A stretch of 64,000 bases of DNA from the NCBI RefSeq assembly GCF_965118635.1, contig NZ_CBCPHV010000001.1, positions 62,001 through 126,000 on the forward strand. Direction: 5' to 3'. This document shows positions 44,129 through 53,786 of the stretch, piece after piece. Both the position numbers and the translations under genes were made by a program. Source of the DNA: Empedobacter brevis_A. GTDB lineage: Bacteria; Bacteroidota; Bacteroidia; Flavobacteriales; Weeksellaceae. Positions within the stretch are counted from its first letter, which is position 1; every line of letters starts with the position of its first letter. The notes beneath the pieces are model-generated. The model saw nothing but the letters and a program-made list of their open reading frames with translations, had not been told where the DNA came from and ran no database searches.

Positions 44129-45976
44129 TTATTTCTTAGGTAAACGTACTATACGACTTGCATCGTTTGTATAAGCTTTATTTCCACTTACTTTTTTGTA
44201 TGCAAATTTAGAAGCTAAACGCGTATTTTCAGAACTAATGTTATTTGTAACATCACCTTTATTATTCATTCTATCAACAATATCGTAAGTTACATCATAT
44301 CCTAATTGTTCGTAACGCGTAGGAAATTGACAATAAACATCTTTAAAATCTTTAATCACACTTTGTACTTCTGTATCTCTAGTATTGATTAAACGAGCTG
44401 TGCTAAATACAAAACCAAATTCTCGGAAAGCATCTATATTTTTAGCATTATCTTGATTGTAAACATCGTAAACCGAAACAGATTTAATACCAAAAGCTTT
44501 GATATTATCTTTGTTAAATGTTTTTAATTTTTCTAAATATTGTTTTCCTAAATTATCATTATCTCCAACTAAAACGGTAATAATTGGTGTATAATAATCT
44601 TCTCCATTTACTTTGTCATGAGGTTGTACAATTTTAGAAACATTATCAACAATGACAACATTTGCTTTCAATTGTTTTTCCAATTGTTTTTTGGTGTAAT
44701 TCGCTAATTCTTGATCATCACGATTGGTTAGCAAATAAATTTGTTCTCCAGCAAAATTTTTACCGATCTCTTCAATAATCTGATCAGCGATTACTTCGTC
44801 TTTAGGATTTGAAATTAACAAATCGTTGAAAGCATTCAACGAATCATCATTTGCGTAAGGAGAAATTACTGCAATACCAGAATTGTTGAAGAAATTGGCA
44901 ACTTCTGTAACATCAGAAGTATTTAAAGGTCCAATAACGGCATCCGTTTTACTAAAATCTGTTGTGGCTAAAATATCATGTAAGTTTCCATTTTTTGTAT
45001 CGATAACTTTTACATTCACATTTTTACCTTTTTTTGCTAAACGTGTTAAAGCTAATTTAGCTCCAGTGAAAAATTGCATGGCTTGCGAATTTTTCAATTG
45101 TGGATTATTTGCCACATCAAAAGGAAGCATAATCGCAACATTAATTTCGTTATCGTTTACGCGTTTTAATTTTCCAGCAGTTCCGTATTTTATGATTTTA
45201 GCATTTTTCTGCAAAGGTATTCTTAATGTCATTCCAGCTTTTAATCCGTTGATTAAATCAGGATTTAAACGCAATAACTCATCTAAGTTTGTATTGTATT
45301 TTTCTAAAATTCCGTAAGCAGAATCTCCGTTCTGAACAACATAATTAATTGTGTTCTCTTCGATCACAACAGAACCAGATTTTTTTGGAATTGTAATCAC
45401 CATTCCTTCTTTTACACCAGTTTGTAACGCTGGATTTTCTGCATAAAAATCATCAACACTTACATTATATTGCTTTGCTAAAGTATATAATGTTTCTCCT
45501 TTTTTAATTAAATGAGTTCCTTTTGGAACAGAAAAATTTTTGTTTGTAACATCTTTAGGAAGTTTTATAACATCACCAATTTCCAAACCTCTTTCTTTGA
45601 TTTGAGGATTTAAAGAATTTAATGTTTCTTCCGAAATTTTATATTTTCTTGTCAAATTATAAACAGTTTCTTTCGGTTCAATTGTTATGTATTGATAATT
45701 ATCGTCCGAAGTATTTACGTTTGACGTTGTTGTTTTAGGGTTTGATTCAGTTGGTTTGGTTGTCGTAGTTCCTTTGCTAGGAATCACAATCAAATCACCT
45801 GGATGAATCCCACTTTTTTCAATTTTGGGATTGGCTTTATACAATTCTTCTTGCGAAACACCATATTGTTTCGAAATTCCATAAACGGTTTCTTTTGCTT
45901 GAACTGTATGCGTCTTTTGTTGTGCATAAAGTGCTGATGCTCCAACAAATAACAATAAAGCTAATATTTTTTTCAT
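44129..45976 (-). CDS. Four-LysM protein fused to a periplasmic-binding (PBP1) domain
   Basis: A secreted 615-residue protein with a signal peptide (about 1-19) and four LysM modules (about 22-67, 97-141, 154-198 and 210-255), which bind peptidoglycan glycan. The C-terminal about 340 residues are a type I periplasmic-binding fold of the branched-chain-amino-acid receptor kind (INVAIMLPFDVAN, then AVIGPLNTSDVTEVANFFN). Similar fusions are known in Flavobacteriia, but with no defined role. It may be a wall-anchored sensor or binding protein. No transporter genes are adjacent. Confidence 0.85.
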   Translation of the reverse strand: MKKILALLLFVGASALYAQQKTHTVQAKETVYGISKQYGVSQEELYKANPKIEKSGIHPGDLIVIPSKGTTTTKPTESNPKTTTSNVNTSDDNYQYITIEPKETVYNLTRKYKISEETLNSLNPQIKERGLEIGDVIKLPKDVTNKNFSVPKGTHLIKKGETLYTLAKQYNVSVDDFYAENPALQTGVKEGMVITIPKKSGSVVIEENTINYVVQNGDSAYGILEKYNTNLDELLRLNPDLINGLKAGMTLRIPLQKNAKIIKYGTAGKLKRVNDNEINVAIMLPFDVANNPQLKNSQAMQFFTGAKLALTRLAKKGKNVNVKVIDTKNGNLHDILATTDFSKTDAVIGPLNTSDVTEVANFFNNSGIAVISPYANDDSLNAFNDLLISNPKDEVIADQIIEEIGKNFAGEQIYLLTNRDDQELANYTKKQLEKQLKANVVIVDNVSKIVQPHDKVNGEDYYTPIITVLVGDNDNLGKQYLEKLKTFNKDNIKAFGIKSVSVYDVYNQDNAKNIDAFREFGFVFSTARLINTRDTEVQSVIKDFKDVYCQFPTRYEQLGYDVTYDIVDRMNNKGDVTNNISSENTRLASKFAYKKVSGNKAYTNDASRIVRLPKK

Positions 45977-46018
45977 TTAGATGAATTTTCGTGATCAAAT
46001 ATACAAATTACTTTTTGT

Positions 46019-47617
46019 TTAAAGTTCTTCATTCAATGTATTTATGATAAACTCAAACGCAAAAGGTCGAAGACTATCTTCTATAAAATCAATGAAATAA
46101 TGAATGTCGATGTAATCAAAATCGGCAAAGTTTTTCTGACGTTCTTGCAGACTATTTTGCTGAGAAAGTTCATTCAATAATTGTTGAATTCTTTTCAATA
46201 AATCTTCATTTTTCTTGACTTCTGCATGCACTAAACGTTTCTTTATTTTTTCAAAACCTTTCAACTGTTTTGTGCGTTGCGCTTGTATCATATCTGCAAA
46301 AGAAGATTCTGTTAACGAACTCATATGCTCCAAACGATTAAAAATACTTTTTAATTCTTCTTCCAATTCTGGAAGTTTTGGTGCAATTTCAGACGAATTT
46401 ATCGAATGTTTTTTTGTAATAGTTAAACTATTTGAAAATAAATCTTCGTTAGATAAATTTAATTTTAGTTGCTTTTCATGTTGTTTTTTAGTTCGGATTA
46501 ACAACGAATTTCTCAAAACTAAAAGAGGAAAATCAACCTCGAATTCATTGAACATTTCTTTCAATTGTAGCCAATAAGCCATTTCTCCGCCGCCGCCAAC
46601 ATAAGCAACATTTGGTAAAATTGTTTCTTGGTACAATGGTCTCAAAATTACATTTGGACTAAATTTTTCTGGATTTTGATGTAAATCACTAATGATTTCT
46701 TCTTTCGAAAATTTGATTGAAGTATTATTGACAAAATATGTTCCGTTTTGTTCTATAATACGTTCGCGTGAATTATTTTGATTGATATAAAATAAATTTA
46801 TTTCACGTGGATTGACTTGAATCGAATAACCTAATTCTTCTAATTTCTCATTTTGAGGAATTACTTTTTTGAATGCTGTTGATTGAGTTAATTCTTGCTC
46901 GAAAGCTGGAATCATTAATTTTTTAAGTTCTTTATCATCTCCGTCAATCATTAATAATCCATGATCTTTGAAAAGTAAATGAACTAATTTTCGTGTAGCA
47001 TTAGTCAAATTATCATTCGATAAATAAGAAGCTTCAATTAAATTTTGTAATTCGGTTTTCTTTTTTCCATTCGGAAGAAGTGATAAAAACGAATCAAAAA
47101 CTTTTTGTAAACCATCTGTTGATAAACGACCAACTGGTCCACCAAAATCCTTTTCCCAATGAATAATTCGATCTTTGAATTTGAAATGATTGATTTCTTC
47201 GAAATCATGATCTTCGGTTGCCATCCAAAACATCGGAACAAAATTTATTTCACTTTGTTCATTATTCAATTCTTGACATGCTTTGATGACTTGCAAAATT
47301 TTATAAAAAAAGAAAATAGGACCAGTAAATAGGTTTAATTGATGTCCAGTTGTAATGGTTATAGTATTCTTTTCTGATAACTTTTTGAGATTTTTTTGTT
47401 GCTTTTTCGAAAGTTCTAAATGACTTAATTGCTTCGAAATTTGATTAACAAGAATTTCTCTGTTTTTATAATGTTCAAGCTTATTTTTGGCTTGTTTTAT
47501 ATAATTTTCTTTGGTTGGAAATAGGTTGTAGAAGGCTTTTAAATTCTCATCTTGATTGATGTAATTTAACATCAATTTTGAGAAATAATTTGAATCCTTA
47601 AGTGATATTTTTTCCAT
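46019..47617 (-). CDS. bshC: Bacillithiol biosynthesis cysteine-adding enzyme BshC
   Basis: Adds cysteine to glucosaminyl-malate in the last step of bacillithiol synthesis. The 532-residue length fits. Recognised blocks are ITTGHQLNLFTGPIFFFYK near residue 95, FWMATEDHDFEEI near 145 and YVGGGGEMAYWLQLK near 350. The C-terminal about 120 residues form a coiled-coil/helical region as in the known structure. BshC implies the cell uses bacillithiol as its main low-molecular-weight thiol. Adjacent to a GDPD gene, one base apart. Confidence 0.93.
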   Translation of the reverse strand: MEKISLKDSNYFSKLMLNYINQDENLKAFYNLFPTKENYIKQAKNKLEHYKNREILVNQISKQLSHLELSKKQQKNLKKLSEKNTITITTGHQLNLFTGPIFFFYKILQVIKACQELNNEQSEINFVPMFWMATEDHDFEEINHFKFKDRIIHWEKDFGGPVGRLSTDGLQKVFDSFLSLLPNGKKKTELQNLIEASYLSNDNLTNATRKLVHLLFKDHGLLMIDGDDKELKKLMIPAFEQELTQSTAFKKVIPQNEKLEELGYSIQVNPREINLFYINQNNSRERIIEQNGTYFVNNTSIKFSKEEIISDLHQNPEKFSPNVILRPLYQETILPNVAYVGGGGEMAYWLQLKEMFNEFEVDFPLLVLRNSLLIRTKKQHEKQLKLNLSNEDLFSNSLTITKKHSINSSEIAPKLPELEEELKSIFNRLEHMSSLTESSFADMIQAQRTKQLKGFEKIKKRLVHAEVKKNEDLLKRIQQLLNELSQQNSLQERQKNFADFDYIDIHYFIDFIEDSLRPFAFEFIINTLNEEL

Positions 47618-48514
47618 TTAATTTTTATTAATCGTTTGATGCACATCCATTGCTCTGTCTGTAGCAAAAATGTCGACACCATCTTTTTCTAAGTCGCGGT
47701 ATAGCTGTCCATTTTTCGCAGAAGTACTTCTATCTAAGTTTCCTAAAGTTCCAAAAATAACCAAAATATCTTTGCTATGAATTTTATCTAAAAGCGATTT
47801 ATCATTGCGTCGAGTTCCTGTAAAAGCAACCATTTTGTCAGTTGGAATTCCGCTATTTATCATGTCATTAAATTCGAGTTCGTTTCGCATCGAAACAGAT
47901 AATAACATATCTGGTGCAAGTTGGTGTAACTTCCTAGCTTGTCGAACTGTATATGTTACTAAAACAACATTTTTCTGCATGTTTTCACGTTTTATTGTCG
48001 AAACAATGTCACGATAATTAACACCTTTCTTGATGTCAACCATAAAATAAACAGGTTTATTTTTTCCCCATTTTAGTGCTTCAGCAAAAGTCGGAATTTT
48101 ATACGATGTTTGTTGTCCGAAATCATCTACCAAAAAGTATTCCTTAATCGTTTTTAGATTAACTTGATTGACATCTTGTCGCCCTGTACTTGTTCGTTGT
48201 AAAGAATTATCGTGCATCAAAACGAGTTGATTGTCTTTTGTTTCAGCAATATCAATCTCAAAAATTTGAATTCCTTTTTGGTAAAGATGTTCAAAAGTTT
48301 CCACACAATTTTCTGGAAAACCATTTATTCCACTTCCTCCACGATGCGCACTAACAAAATTTTTGTTTTTGGTCGAATATTTGAAGGATATTTCTTCAGA
48401 TGAAATATTTTGATGTGTTTCAGACTGATTTTTATTCGGATTACAACTAACAATAGATAATAAACTAAGAATGAAAATACTGAAATAATATCGTTTAAAA
48501 TAATTGAAATTCAT
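47618..48514 (-). CDS. Glycerophosphodiester phosphodiesterase family lipoprotein
   Basis: A lipoprotein (298 residues from ATG 48514; lipobox ending at Cys24, LLSIVSC). An alternative ATG at 48544 adds 10 residues. The GDPD signature is intact: SAHRGG, PENCVETF, EIDIAETKDNQLVLMHD (metal Glu/Asp), and a late GVDIFATDRAM. It should hydrolyse glycerophosphodiesters or related phospholipid headgroup products in the envelope. It directly precedes bshC on the minus strand. The relation to bacillithiol is unclear. Confidence 0.88.
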   Translation of the reverse strand: MNFNYFKRYYFSIFILSLLSIVSCNPNKNQSETHQNISSEEISFKYSTKNKNFVSAHRGGSGINGFPENCVETFEHLYQKGIQIFEIDIAETKDNQLVLMHDNSLQRTSTGRQDVNQVNLKTIKEYFLVDDFGQQTSYKIPTFAEALKWGKNKPVYFMVDIKKGVNYRDIVSTIKRENMQKNVVLVTYTVRQARKLHQLAPDMLLSVSMRNELEFNDMINSGIPTDKMVAFTGTRRNDKSLLDKIHSKDILVIFGTLGNLDRSTSAKNGQLYRDLEKDGVDIFATDRAMDVHQTINKN

Positions 48515-48604
48515 AATTTTAATTAAATAATTAATTGATTTCATTCAAACTTGTCGAATGAAGTTGTAAATTTAAAGTGAAAATAATCAACAAAATAAAT
48601 TATT

Positions 48605-49039
48605 ATGGGACTTAGAACTTTTTTGAAAAGAATTTTAGGAAAAACGGAAACTGCAATTGATGTTGCAGGAGATAAATTTGACGATGTTTCGGCAACTGTA
48701 AAAAAGACAGGAACGCTAATCGCTGACGATGCATCAGATTTTGCACGTAAAACAATCACTAATTTGAAAGGAGCTTCAGGAGATTTGAAAGAACAATCAA
48801 AAGAAGCGGCGAAAGATTTTAGAGAAAGATCTAAGCAAGATTATAATGATGTAAAAGATATTGCAGAGAAACAAATGAAACATACGAGTGAATTTGTAAA
48901 AGAAAAAGTTTCTGATCTTAAAGATACTTTCAAAAGTGAAAAGGCAGAATTAGGAGAAAAAGCAGATGAGCTGAAAACTGAAACTGAAAATAAGTTAGAT
49001 AAGATTGATGATGATATTCAAAATGAATTAAAAGATTAA
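48605..49039 (+). CDS. Apolipoprotein/YtxH-like helical protein
   Basis: A 144-residue, highly charged, Lys/Glu/Asp-rich protein with repeating amphipathic helical segments (for example SKEAAKDFRERSKQDYNDV). It has no signal peptide or true membrane helix. It resembles YtxH-like or apolipoprotein A/E-like and LEA-like stress proteins only in composition. I infer a coiled-coil or membrane-surface role. It is divergent from the GDPD gene by 60 bp. Confidence 0.65.
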   Translation: MGLRTFLKRILGKTETAIDVAGDKFDDVSATVKKTGTLIADDASDFARKTITNLKGASGDLKEQSKEAAKDFRERSKQDYNDVKDIAEKQMKHTSEFVKEKVSDLKDTFKSEKAELGEKADELKTETENKLDKIDDDIQNELKD

Positions 49040-49154
49040 TATTTTTGAGATTATTTATAAAGTTTATCTTTATTTTAAATGTTAAATTTTATATTAGTTA
49101 TTGATTATTTCGAAAGTGGTTTAATTTTTGTGTTAATATTTCCTACTCGAAATA

Positions 49155-50135
49155 ATGAAAATGACGGAATATAAAGATCTCGAGCCCTCTACAAACCCTA
49201 AACATAAAAATGAATTCGTAAAGAATATTGTTATTGCTGTATTAGCAGTAGCCTTGTTATTGGCTATTGGTTATATAGTTTATTCTAAAGAAGCAAATGC
49301 AAAATCTTCTTTGGAAATGCAAAGTGATATTAATAATCTGGAACGATCTAGAGAAATTCTGAAACAAGAATTACGTATTATAAGATCTGATTTTGATGAT
49401 GCAAAAACTCGTGTTGTAAAAAAAGATTCTTCTTTAAGTTATCAAGACAGATTGATTTTAGAAAAACAAAAAGAAATTCAATCAATCCTGAATAAAGAAG
49501 GAATTACAAGTAAAGAATTGCAACGTGCAAAACGACTAATAACTTCTTTACAAGCTGATATTAAAGTTTACAAAGAAGAAATTGTTCGTTTGAAAGATGA
49601 AAATAAAAAGCTAACAAACACGAATACAAAATTAACTTTGGAAAATTCTGATTTGACTGAAAAGAAAAAAACAGTTGAAACAAATCTGAATGCTGAAAAA
49701 GAAAATCATCAAAGTTTAATTAAAGAAACAAATTCAACGTTATCGATTTCGAATTATACGATAAAAGGATTGCGTGTAAAATCGAGCGGGAAAGAGATTG
49801 AAACAACTAGAGCGAGAAGAATTGATAAAGTTCGTGTGTCTTTTGATTTGGATAAAAATCTGAACGCAAGTTCTGAAACGAAAGAATTGTACGTTTCTAT
49901 ATATAAACCTAACGGAGAGATTGGAAAATTTAAAGGTGCAGATGCTGGTGAAACGAATTTACGTTCGGGTTCTTCTGTAGAATATTCTGATCGTGTAAAA
50001 GTTAATTATAATAATATGTCCGGTTCTAGAGTTAGCTTTGATTGGGTTGATTACGATTTTCCAAAAGGCGAATATAAGATTGATATCTATCAAAATGGAT
50101 ATAAAGTTGGTCAAAATGTGATTACGCTTAAATAG
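49155..50135 (+). CDS. Membrane-anchored coiled-coil protein, unknown
   Basis: The 326-residue protein has one N-terminal transmembrane helix (about 24-43) after a short cytoplasmic tail, then a long coiled coil (about 50-200). The C-terminal domain (about 205-326) is strand-rich, with KVRVSFDLDKNLNASSETKEL. The layout suggests a membrane-tethered scaffold, and the C-terminal domain may be periplasmic. No family is recognised. Separated from the next minus-strand gene by a shared bidirectional terminator. Confidence 0.65.
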   Translation: MKMTEYKDLEPSTNPKHKNEFVKNIVIAVLAVALLLAIGYIVYSKEANAKSSLEMQSDINNLERSREILKQELRIIRSDFDDAKTRVVKKDSSLSYQDRLILEKQKEIQSILNKEGITSKELQRAKRLITSLQADIKVYKEEIVRLKDENKKLTNTNTKLTLENSDLTEKKKTVETNLNAEKENHQSLIKETNSTLSISNYTIKGLRVKSSGKEIETTRARRIDKVRVSFDLDKNLNASSETKELYVSIYKPNGEIGKFKGADAGETNLRSGSSVEYSDRVKVNYNNMSGSRVSFDWVDYDFPKGEYKIDIYQNGYKVGQNVITLK

Positions 50136-50156
50136 AATTATAATTTATAAAAACAT

Positions 50157-50192
50157 AAAAAAATCTCTTCAAAATTTTGAAGAGATTTTTTT
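50157..50192. terminator. Bidirectional intrinsic terminator
   Basis: 36-base near-perfect palindrome centred on TCTCTTCAAAATTTTGAAGA with A7 and T7 flanks, between convergent genes. It overlaps the last bases of the DUF4184 gene stop. Confidence 0.9.
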
Positions 50193-50928
50193 ATGTTAAT
50201 ACTTTTTTGAAAATATCGAATCCAATCAAGCTCAAAAAAAGACTCATTACAGTAACAACAATTAGATTTCCTAAAGCAATTTCAACAGGAAAAAAGACAA
50301 ATCGTATGGCTGAAAGAATTGTTGTGAATAAAATTATTTTGAACCAAAAAATGTAGTTAAACTTTGATTTAGAAATTGATTGTTTAGGCATTTTAAGAAT
50401 CCAAAGCGCGATGAAAATAGCTCCAATAAATGTGCTAAAATGTTGTAGAAATTTATATCCTTTAACTTCGAAATTATTATAGAAAGGAATCCGAAACCAA
50501 ACTTCTTGCAAAGCAGGAATTAATTTTACAAAATAACCCCATTCGTGTGTAAAAGCATCCCAAAAAATATGAGAATATCCTCCGATTATAATAGAAGTAA
50601 TCACGATTAACCAATGTTTTTTGAAATAAGAAATCCAACTGAAATCTAAAAATTGAACAAATCGTTCTTGTAAAAAAATTGGTAAATGATTGATTAAAAT
50701 ATTCCGGACAAATAAATGAAAAACGAAACAATAAACTAAAGCGATCGGTAAATCGAAATATAGAATTCCCCAAAACAAATGGCTGTGTGTCGCTACAATT
50801 TCCATTCGAGAAAAATATTCTAAATCTGGAGACATGGAACCAATGATTAATCCTGTTATGGAAAACCAATTTGATTTAAGTTTTTTTAAAGGAAGAACAA
50901 TTGCTGGATGGCAAAAAGTTAGTGGCAT
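50191..50928 (-). CDS. DUF4184-family membrane protein
   Basis: A 245-residue polytopic membrane protein that begins MPLTFCHPAIVLPLKKL and has GSMSPDLEYFSRM near 35, the DUF4184 start region, with about six hydrophobic segments. His/Asp residues in the early loops (SPDLEYF, SHIFWDAFTHEWG) resemble metal-dependent hydrolases of the YbhB/YdjM inner-membrane class, but activity is not established. It lies downstream of the usher-like gene and is probably not part of that system. Confidence 0.75.
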   Translation of the reverse strand: MPLTFCHPAIVLPLKKLKSNWFSITGLIIGSMSPDLEYFSRMEIVATHSHLFWGILYFDLPIALVYCFVFHLFVRNILINHLPIFLQERFVQFLDFSWISYFKKHWLIVITSIIIGGYSHIFWDAFTHEWGYFVKLIPALQEVWFRIPFYNNFEVKGYKFLQHFSTFIGAIFIALWILKMPKQSISKSKFNYIFWFKIILFTTILSAIRFVFFPVEIALGNLIVVTVMSLFLSLIGFDIFKKVLT

Positions 50929-50966
50929 TTAAGGTTCATTTTAATGTAAATAAAATTAAAATATGC

Positions 50967-53780
50967 TTAACTTCCAAAACGTTTAATATTAACTTTTCGT
51001 TCCTTAATTTTTAGAATAAGTGGTTCGTATTCTATGTTTTGTTCCTTTTCTACTGTAACTTTATTCAGATGTTTTTTTGCATAAACATGTTCTGGTAAAC
51101 TGTTTTCTAAAAGATAAAATGTATAATTTCCGACAGGTAAGAAGGCTGTATATTCACCTCTATCATTTGTTTTCACTGTAAAAATTTGTCCATTTTCGTG
51201 ATTAAAAATCAATGTAAATCCAAATAAATTTGCAGAAACTTGATATTCTAATTTAGATGACAATTCATATTCGACTTTTCCTCTCACAACACCAGTTTGT
51301 TGCATTGGAATGGAAATAGTTGTCGTCTTTTCATTGATATTAATGATATAATCTTGAGCAAACCATTTCTGTCCAGGAAATTTGATTAAATAACTTCCAT
51401 AAGGAACTTTTCTATACTTAATATTTCCATTCAAATCTGTAATAAAATTAGTGTCATTTATCTTAACATTTCGGCTATCAGCTACTTTATCACCTTCATC
51501 AAAAATACCATTTGCATTGTAATCATAGAATACAAATAAATTTAATGTTCCGTTTTTAACATCGGTAACAGCGCTTTTTGCAGGTAAATTATATTGAACA
51601 CCAACTTGTAAATAAGTTTGTTTACTATACAATATTTTCGAATCGTAATGGCTTAAATTAGCTTGAGCACTCAAAATAAAATTATCAATTGGGTGATAAT
51701 CTACATTAGCGCCAAAAGTTATTGTATTCCCAAAATTTTTATCAATATTGTAATAAGTCGAAACCGATGTATTTAATTTTTTCTGAAAAAAGCTTTGACG
51801 AAAACTTGCTGAAGTGGTAAAGCGTTCTAATTGATGATTTAGATTGTAAGTAGAATAAACTTCCGCAATCATCATACTTCCGCGTTGATAAATTGTATTT
51901 AACTGAAAGTTTTTAACATTCCACGTGAATTGGCCATAAACAATAGGATCGATTTTATTTAAATCATTTAACTCAGAAAAACCGCCCAAAGTATTGAATA
52001 CTAATTGATGTACGCGTGAATTTGATAACCATGTAAAAGATCCATTTAAATAAATTGATTTAAAATGCATGGGCGAATATGTAAATTTCTCATAATTCAG
52101 AATATTTGACTTTTCTATGTTGAATTTAGGAGAAATTGACAAATTGAAATGGTGCGCTAATTTGAATGAAATTCCTGTTTCAAAACGCAAAGCTTTCGAT
52201 TCGTTTGCTTGCAGATAATTTATCAAATACGGATCAATAGATTTTGGATTATTATTGGTAATGGTTAACGAAGACCACATCGAAAATTTTGAAAATGTGC
52301 GTTGCAAACGCTGATTTAAATACAATGCGCCACGTCGCGTTCCAGGGTAATATCCCGAACTATAATAATTGGAACTATAAAAATCAAACTTTCCAATTGT
52401 TCCCGAAACATTTGCAGAAACCGATAATGAATTCTCGATATCATTTGTTTCTTTAAATTTTGATAAACCATAACCAAATTTTACTGAGTGCGTCCACTTA
52501 TTTGGTGTTATCCACTTGTATCCGTTTGTTAAAACGAAATTAGTTGTCGAATAATTTCTATCGAACAAAGCAGTTGTTTCTAATTCGTTTTTATCTTTTA
52601 TTAAAAATCGACTATTTGCAAAAGTTGTATGGCTATTTTTGAAAATATCGTTGTTTAAATCATCTAATAAATTATAATTTTTTTCGACTGTTCCAACTAC
52701 AATTCGGTTGTTGTTTTTATCATAATTATTAAACAACATCAAACCTCGTCCGTTAATTGGAATATCAAAATCATTATTATTGATTGATCCAATTAGAATT
52801 CCTTTGTTTTTGCGTTGATATTTTATCCAAGAATCAGTCAAAACCATATCTTGATCATTTTGCCACGAAGTTCCATTGATATTGTAAGCAAATTCATTTA
52901 ACCCAACAGAAAATTCTTGATGCGCCATTAAGTTATAATTTGCATTGGTTGAATTGATATCTCGAGCAGATAATCGAACATAGTTTGTTGAAAAATTCGT
53001 CCAATTTTGATTCAGCATAGTTGGATCTGTATAAACACGATTTGAACTAGCATTTTGAATCATAAAAAATACATTTCCAGCAAAATCTTTTGTATTGGTA
53101 TAACCCGAAACATTAGCTTGAAATCCTTCAATTTTCATCATGTCTCGATCGACATATTTAGAAAATCGAACCGTTTTTTCTTGAAAAGCATCAATTTTAA
53201 TTCGCTTATTGTCAGAAATGAAATTTCCTCTGAAATCTGGCAAAACATTGGTTAATAAAACTTCTTCTGCTTGATTTCCCATATTCATTACTTTCAATTC
53301 ATAATGAATAGAATCTCCTTCTTGACGATAAAAAATAGTACTTTGAACAGGAAAAATCTTGATGTTTCTTTTTTGTAAAACAATAACTGATGTTATTGAT
53401 TTTCCGATTTCTTTTTTGCTTAAAAAATCAATTAGACTAAATTCTAAATCCAACTTTCCAGCCATTTGCGATTTGTTTACCGTAAATTGCATTGGAATAA
53501 AGGCTTTATTTTTCGGATTGATTTTTAGTTGAAGATTATCTTGTGAATATGATCTAATGGATGAAGGAATTTTAAGATCCAAAAGAGCATTTATAGTATC
53601 ATTCGTCGTATTTTCTAATTGAAGAATAACAGAAAAGTTGTTGTCATCTTCTAATTTAACTTCTTTTATTGTACTAAATTTCAATCCATTATTTATATTT
53701 TGAGCATGCAAATTTTGTCCGCTAAAAATGAAAAGCAGAATAAAAAATACGCTTCGAAAATAATTGATAGAAAAGAGCAT
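50967..53780 (-). CDS. Usher-like outer-membrane barrel protein of a chaperone-usher-type operon
   Basis: A 937-residue secreted protein (signal peptide about 1-26, ends HAQ). Residues about 30-240 look like two Ig-like beta-sandwiches (IKIFPVQSTIFYRQEG is one strand start). The middle (about 250-740) has the alternating aromatic strands of an outer-membrane beta-barrel (YNLMAHQEFSVGLNEFAYNI and similar). The C-terminal region has an SdrB/carboxypeptidase-regulatory-like domain (FYDYNANGIFDEGDK) and a further beta-sandwich. Large barrel plus soluble caps, adjacent chaperone and pilin genes and gene order match an usher that exports and polymerises subunits. Direct homology to FimD or PapC is not obvious by eye. 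Confidence 0.62.
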   Translation of the reverse strand: MLFSINYFRSVFFILLFIFSGQNLHAQNINNGLKFSTIKEVKLEDDNNFSVILQLENTTNDTINALLDLKIPSSIRSYSQDNLQLKINPKNKAFIPMQFTVNKSQMAGKLDLEFSLIDFLSKKEIGKSITSVIVLQKRNIKIFPVQSTIFYRQEGDSIHYELKVMNMGNQAEEVLLTNVLPDFRGNFISDNKRIKIDAFQEKTVRFSKYVDRDMMKIEGFQANVSGYTNTKDFAGNVFFMIQNASSNRVYTDPTMLNQNWTNFSTNYVRLSARDINSTNANYNLMAHQEFSVGLNEFAYNINGTSWQNDQDMVLTDSWIKYQRKNKGILIGSINNNDFDIPINGRGLMLFNNYDKNNNRIVVGTVEKNYNLLDDLNNDIFKNSHTTFANSRFLIKDKNELETTALFDRNYSTTNFVLTNGYKWITPNKWTHSVKFGYGLSKFKETNDIENSLSVSANVSGTIGKFDFYSSNYYSSGYYPGTRRGALYLNQRLQRTFSKFSMWSSLTITNNNPKSIDPYLINYLQANESKALRFETGISFKLAHHFNLSISPKFNIEKSNILNYEKFTYSPMHFKSIYLNGSFTWLSNSRVHQLVFNTLGGFSELNDLNKIDPIVYGQFTWNVKNFQLNTIYQRGSMMIAEVYSTYNLNHQLERFTTSASFRQSFFQKKLNTSVSTYYNIDKNFGNTITFGANVDYHPIDNFILSAQANLSHYDSKILYSKQTYLQVGVQYNLPAKSAVTDVKNGTLNLFVFYDYNANGIFDEGDKVADSRNVKINDTNFITDLNGNIKYRKVPYGSYLIKFPGQKWFAQDYIININEKTTTISIPMQQTGVVRGKVEYELSSKLEYQVSANLFGFTLIFNHENGQIFTVKTNDRGEYTAFLPVGNYTFYLLENSLPEHVYAKKHLNKVTVEKEQNIEYEPLILKIKERKVNIKRFGS

Positions 53781-53786
53781 ATTGCT

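Noticed and set aside
44883..45317. Plus-strand frame of 144 codons
   Set aside because: It is the antisense shadow of the LysM/binding-domain gene.
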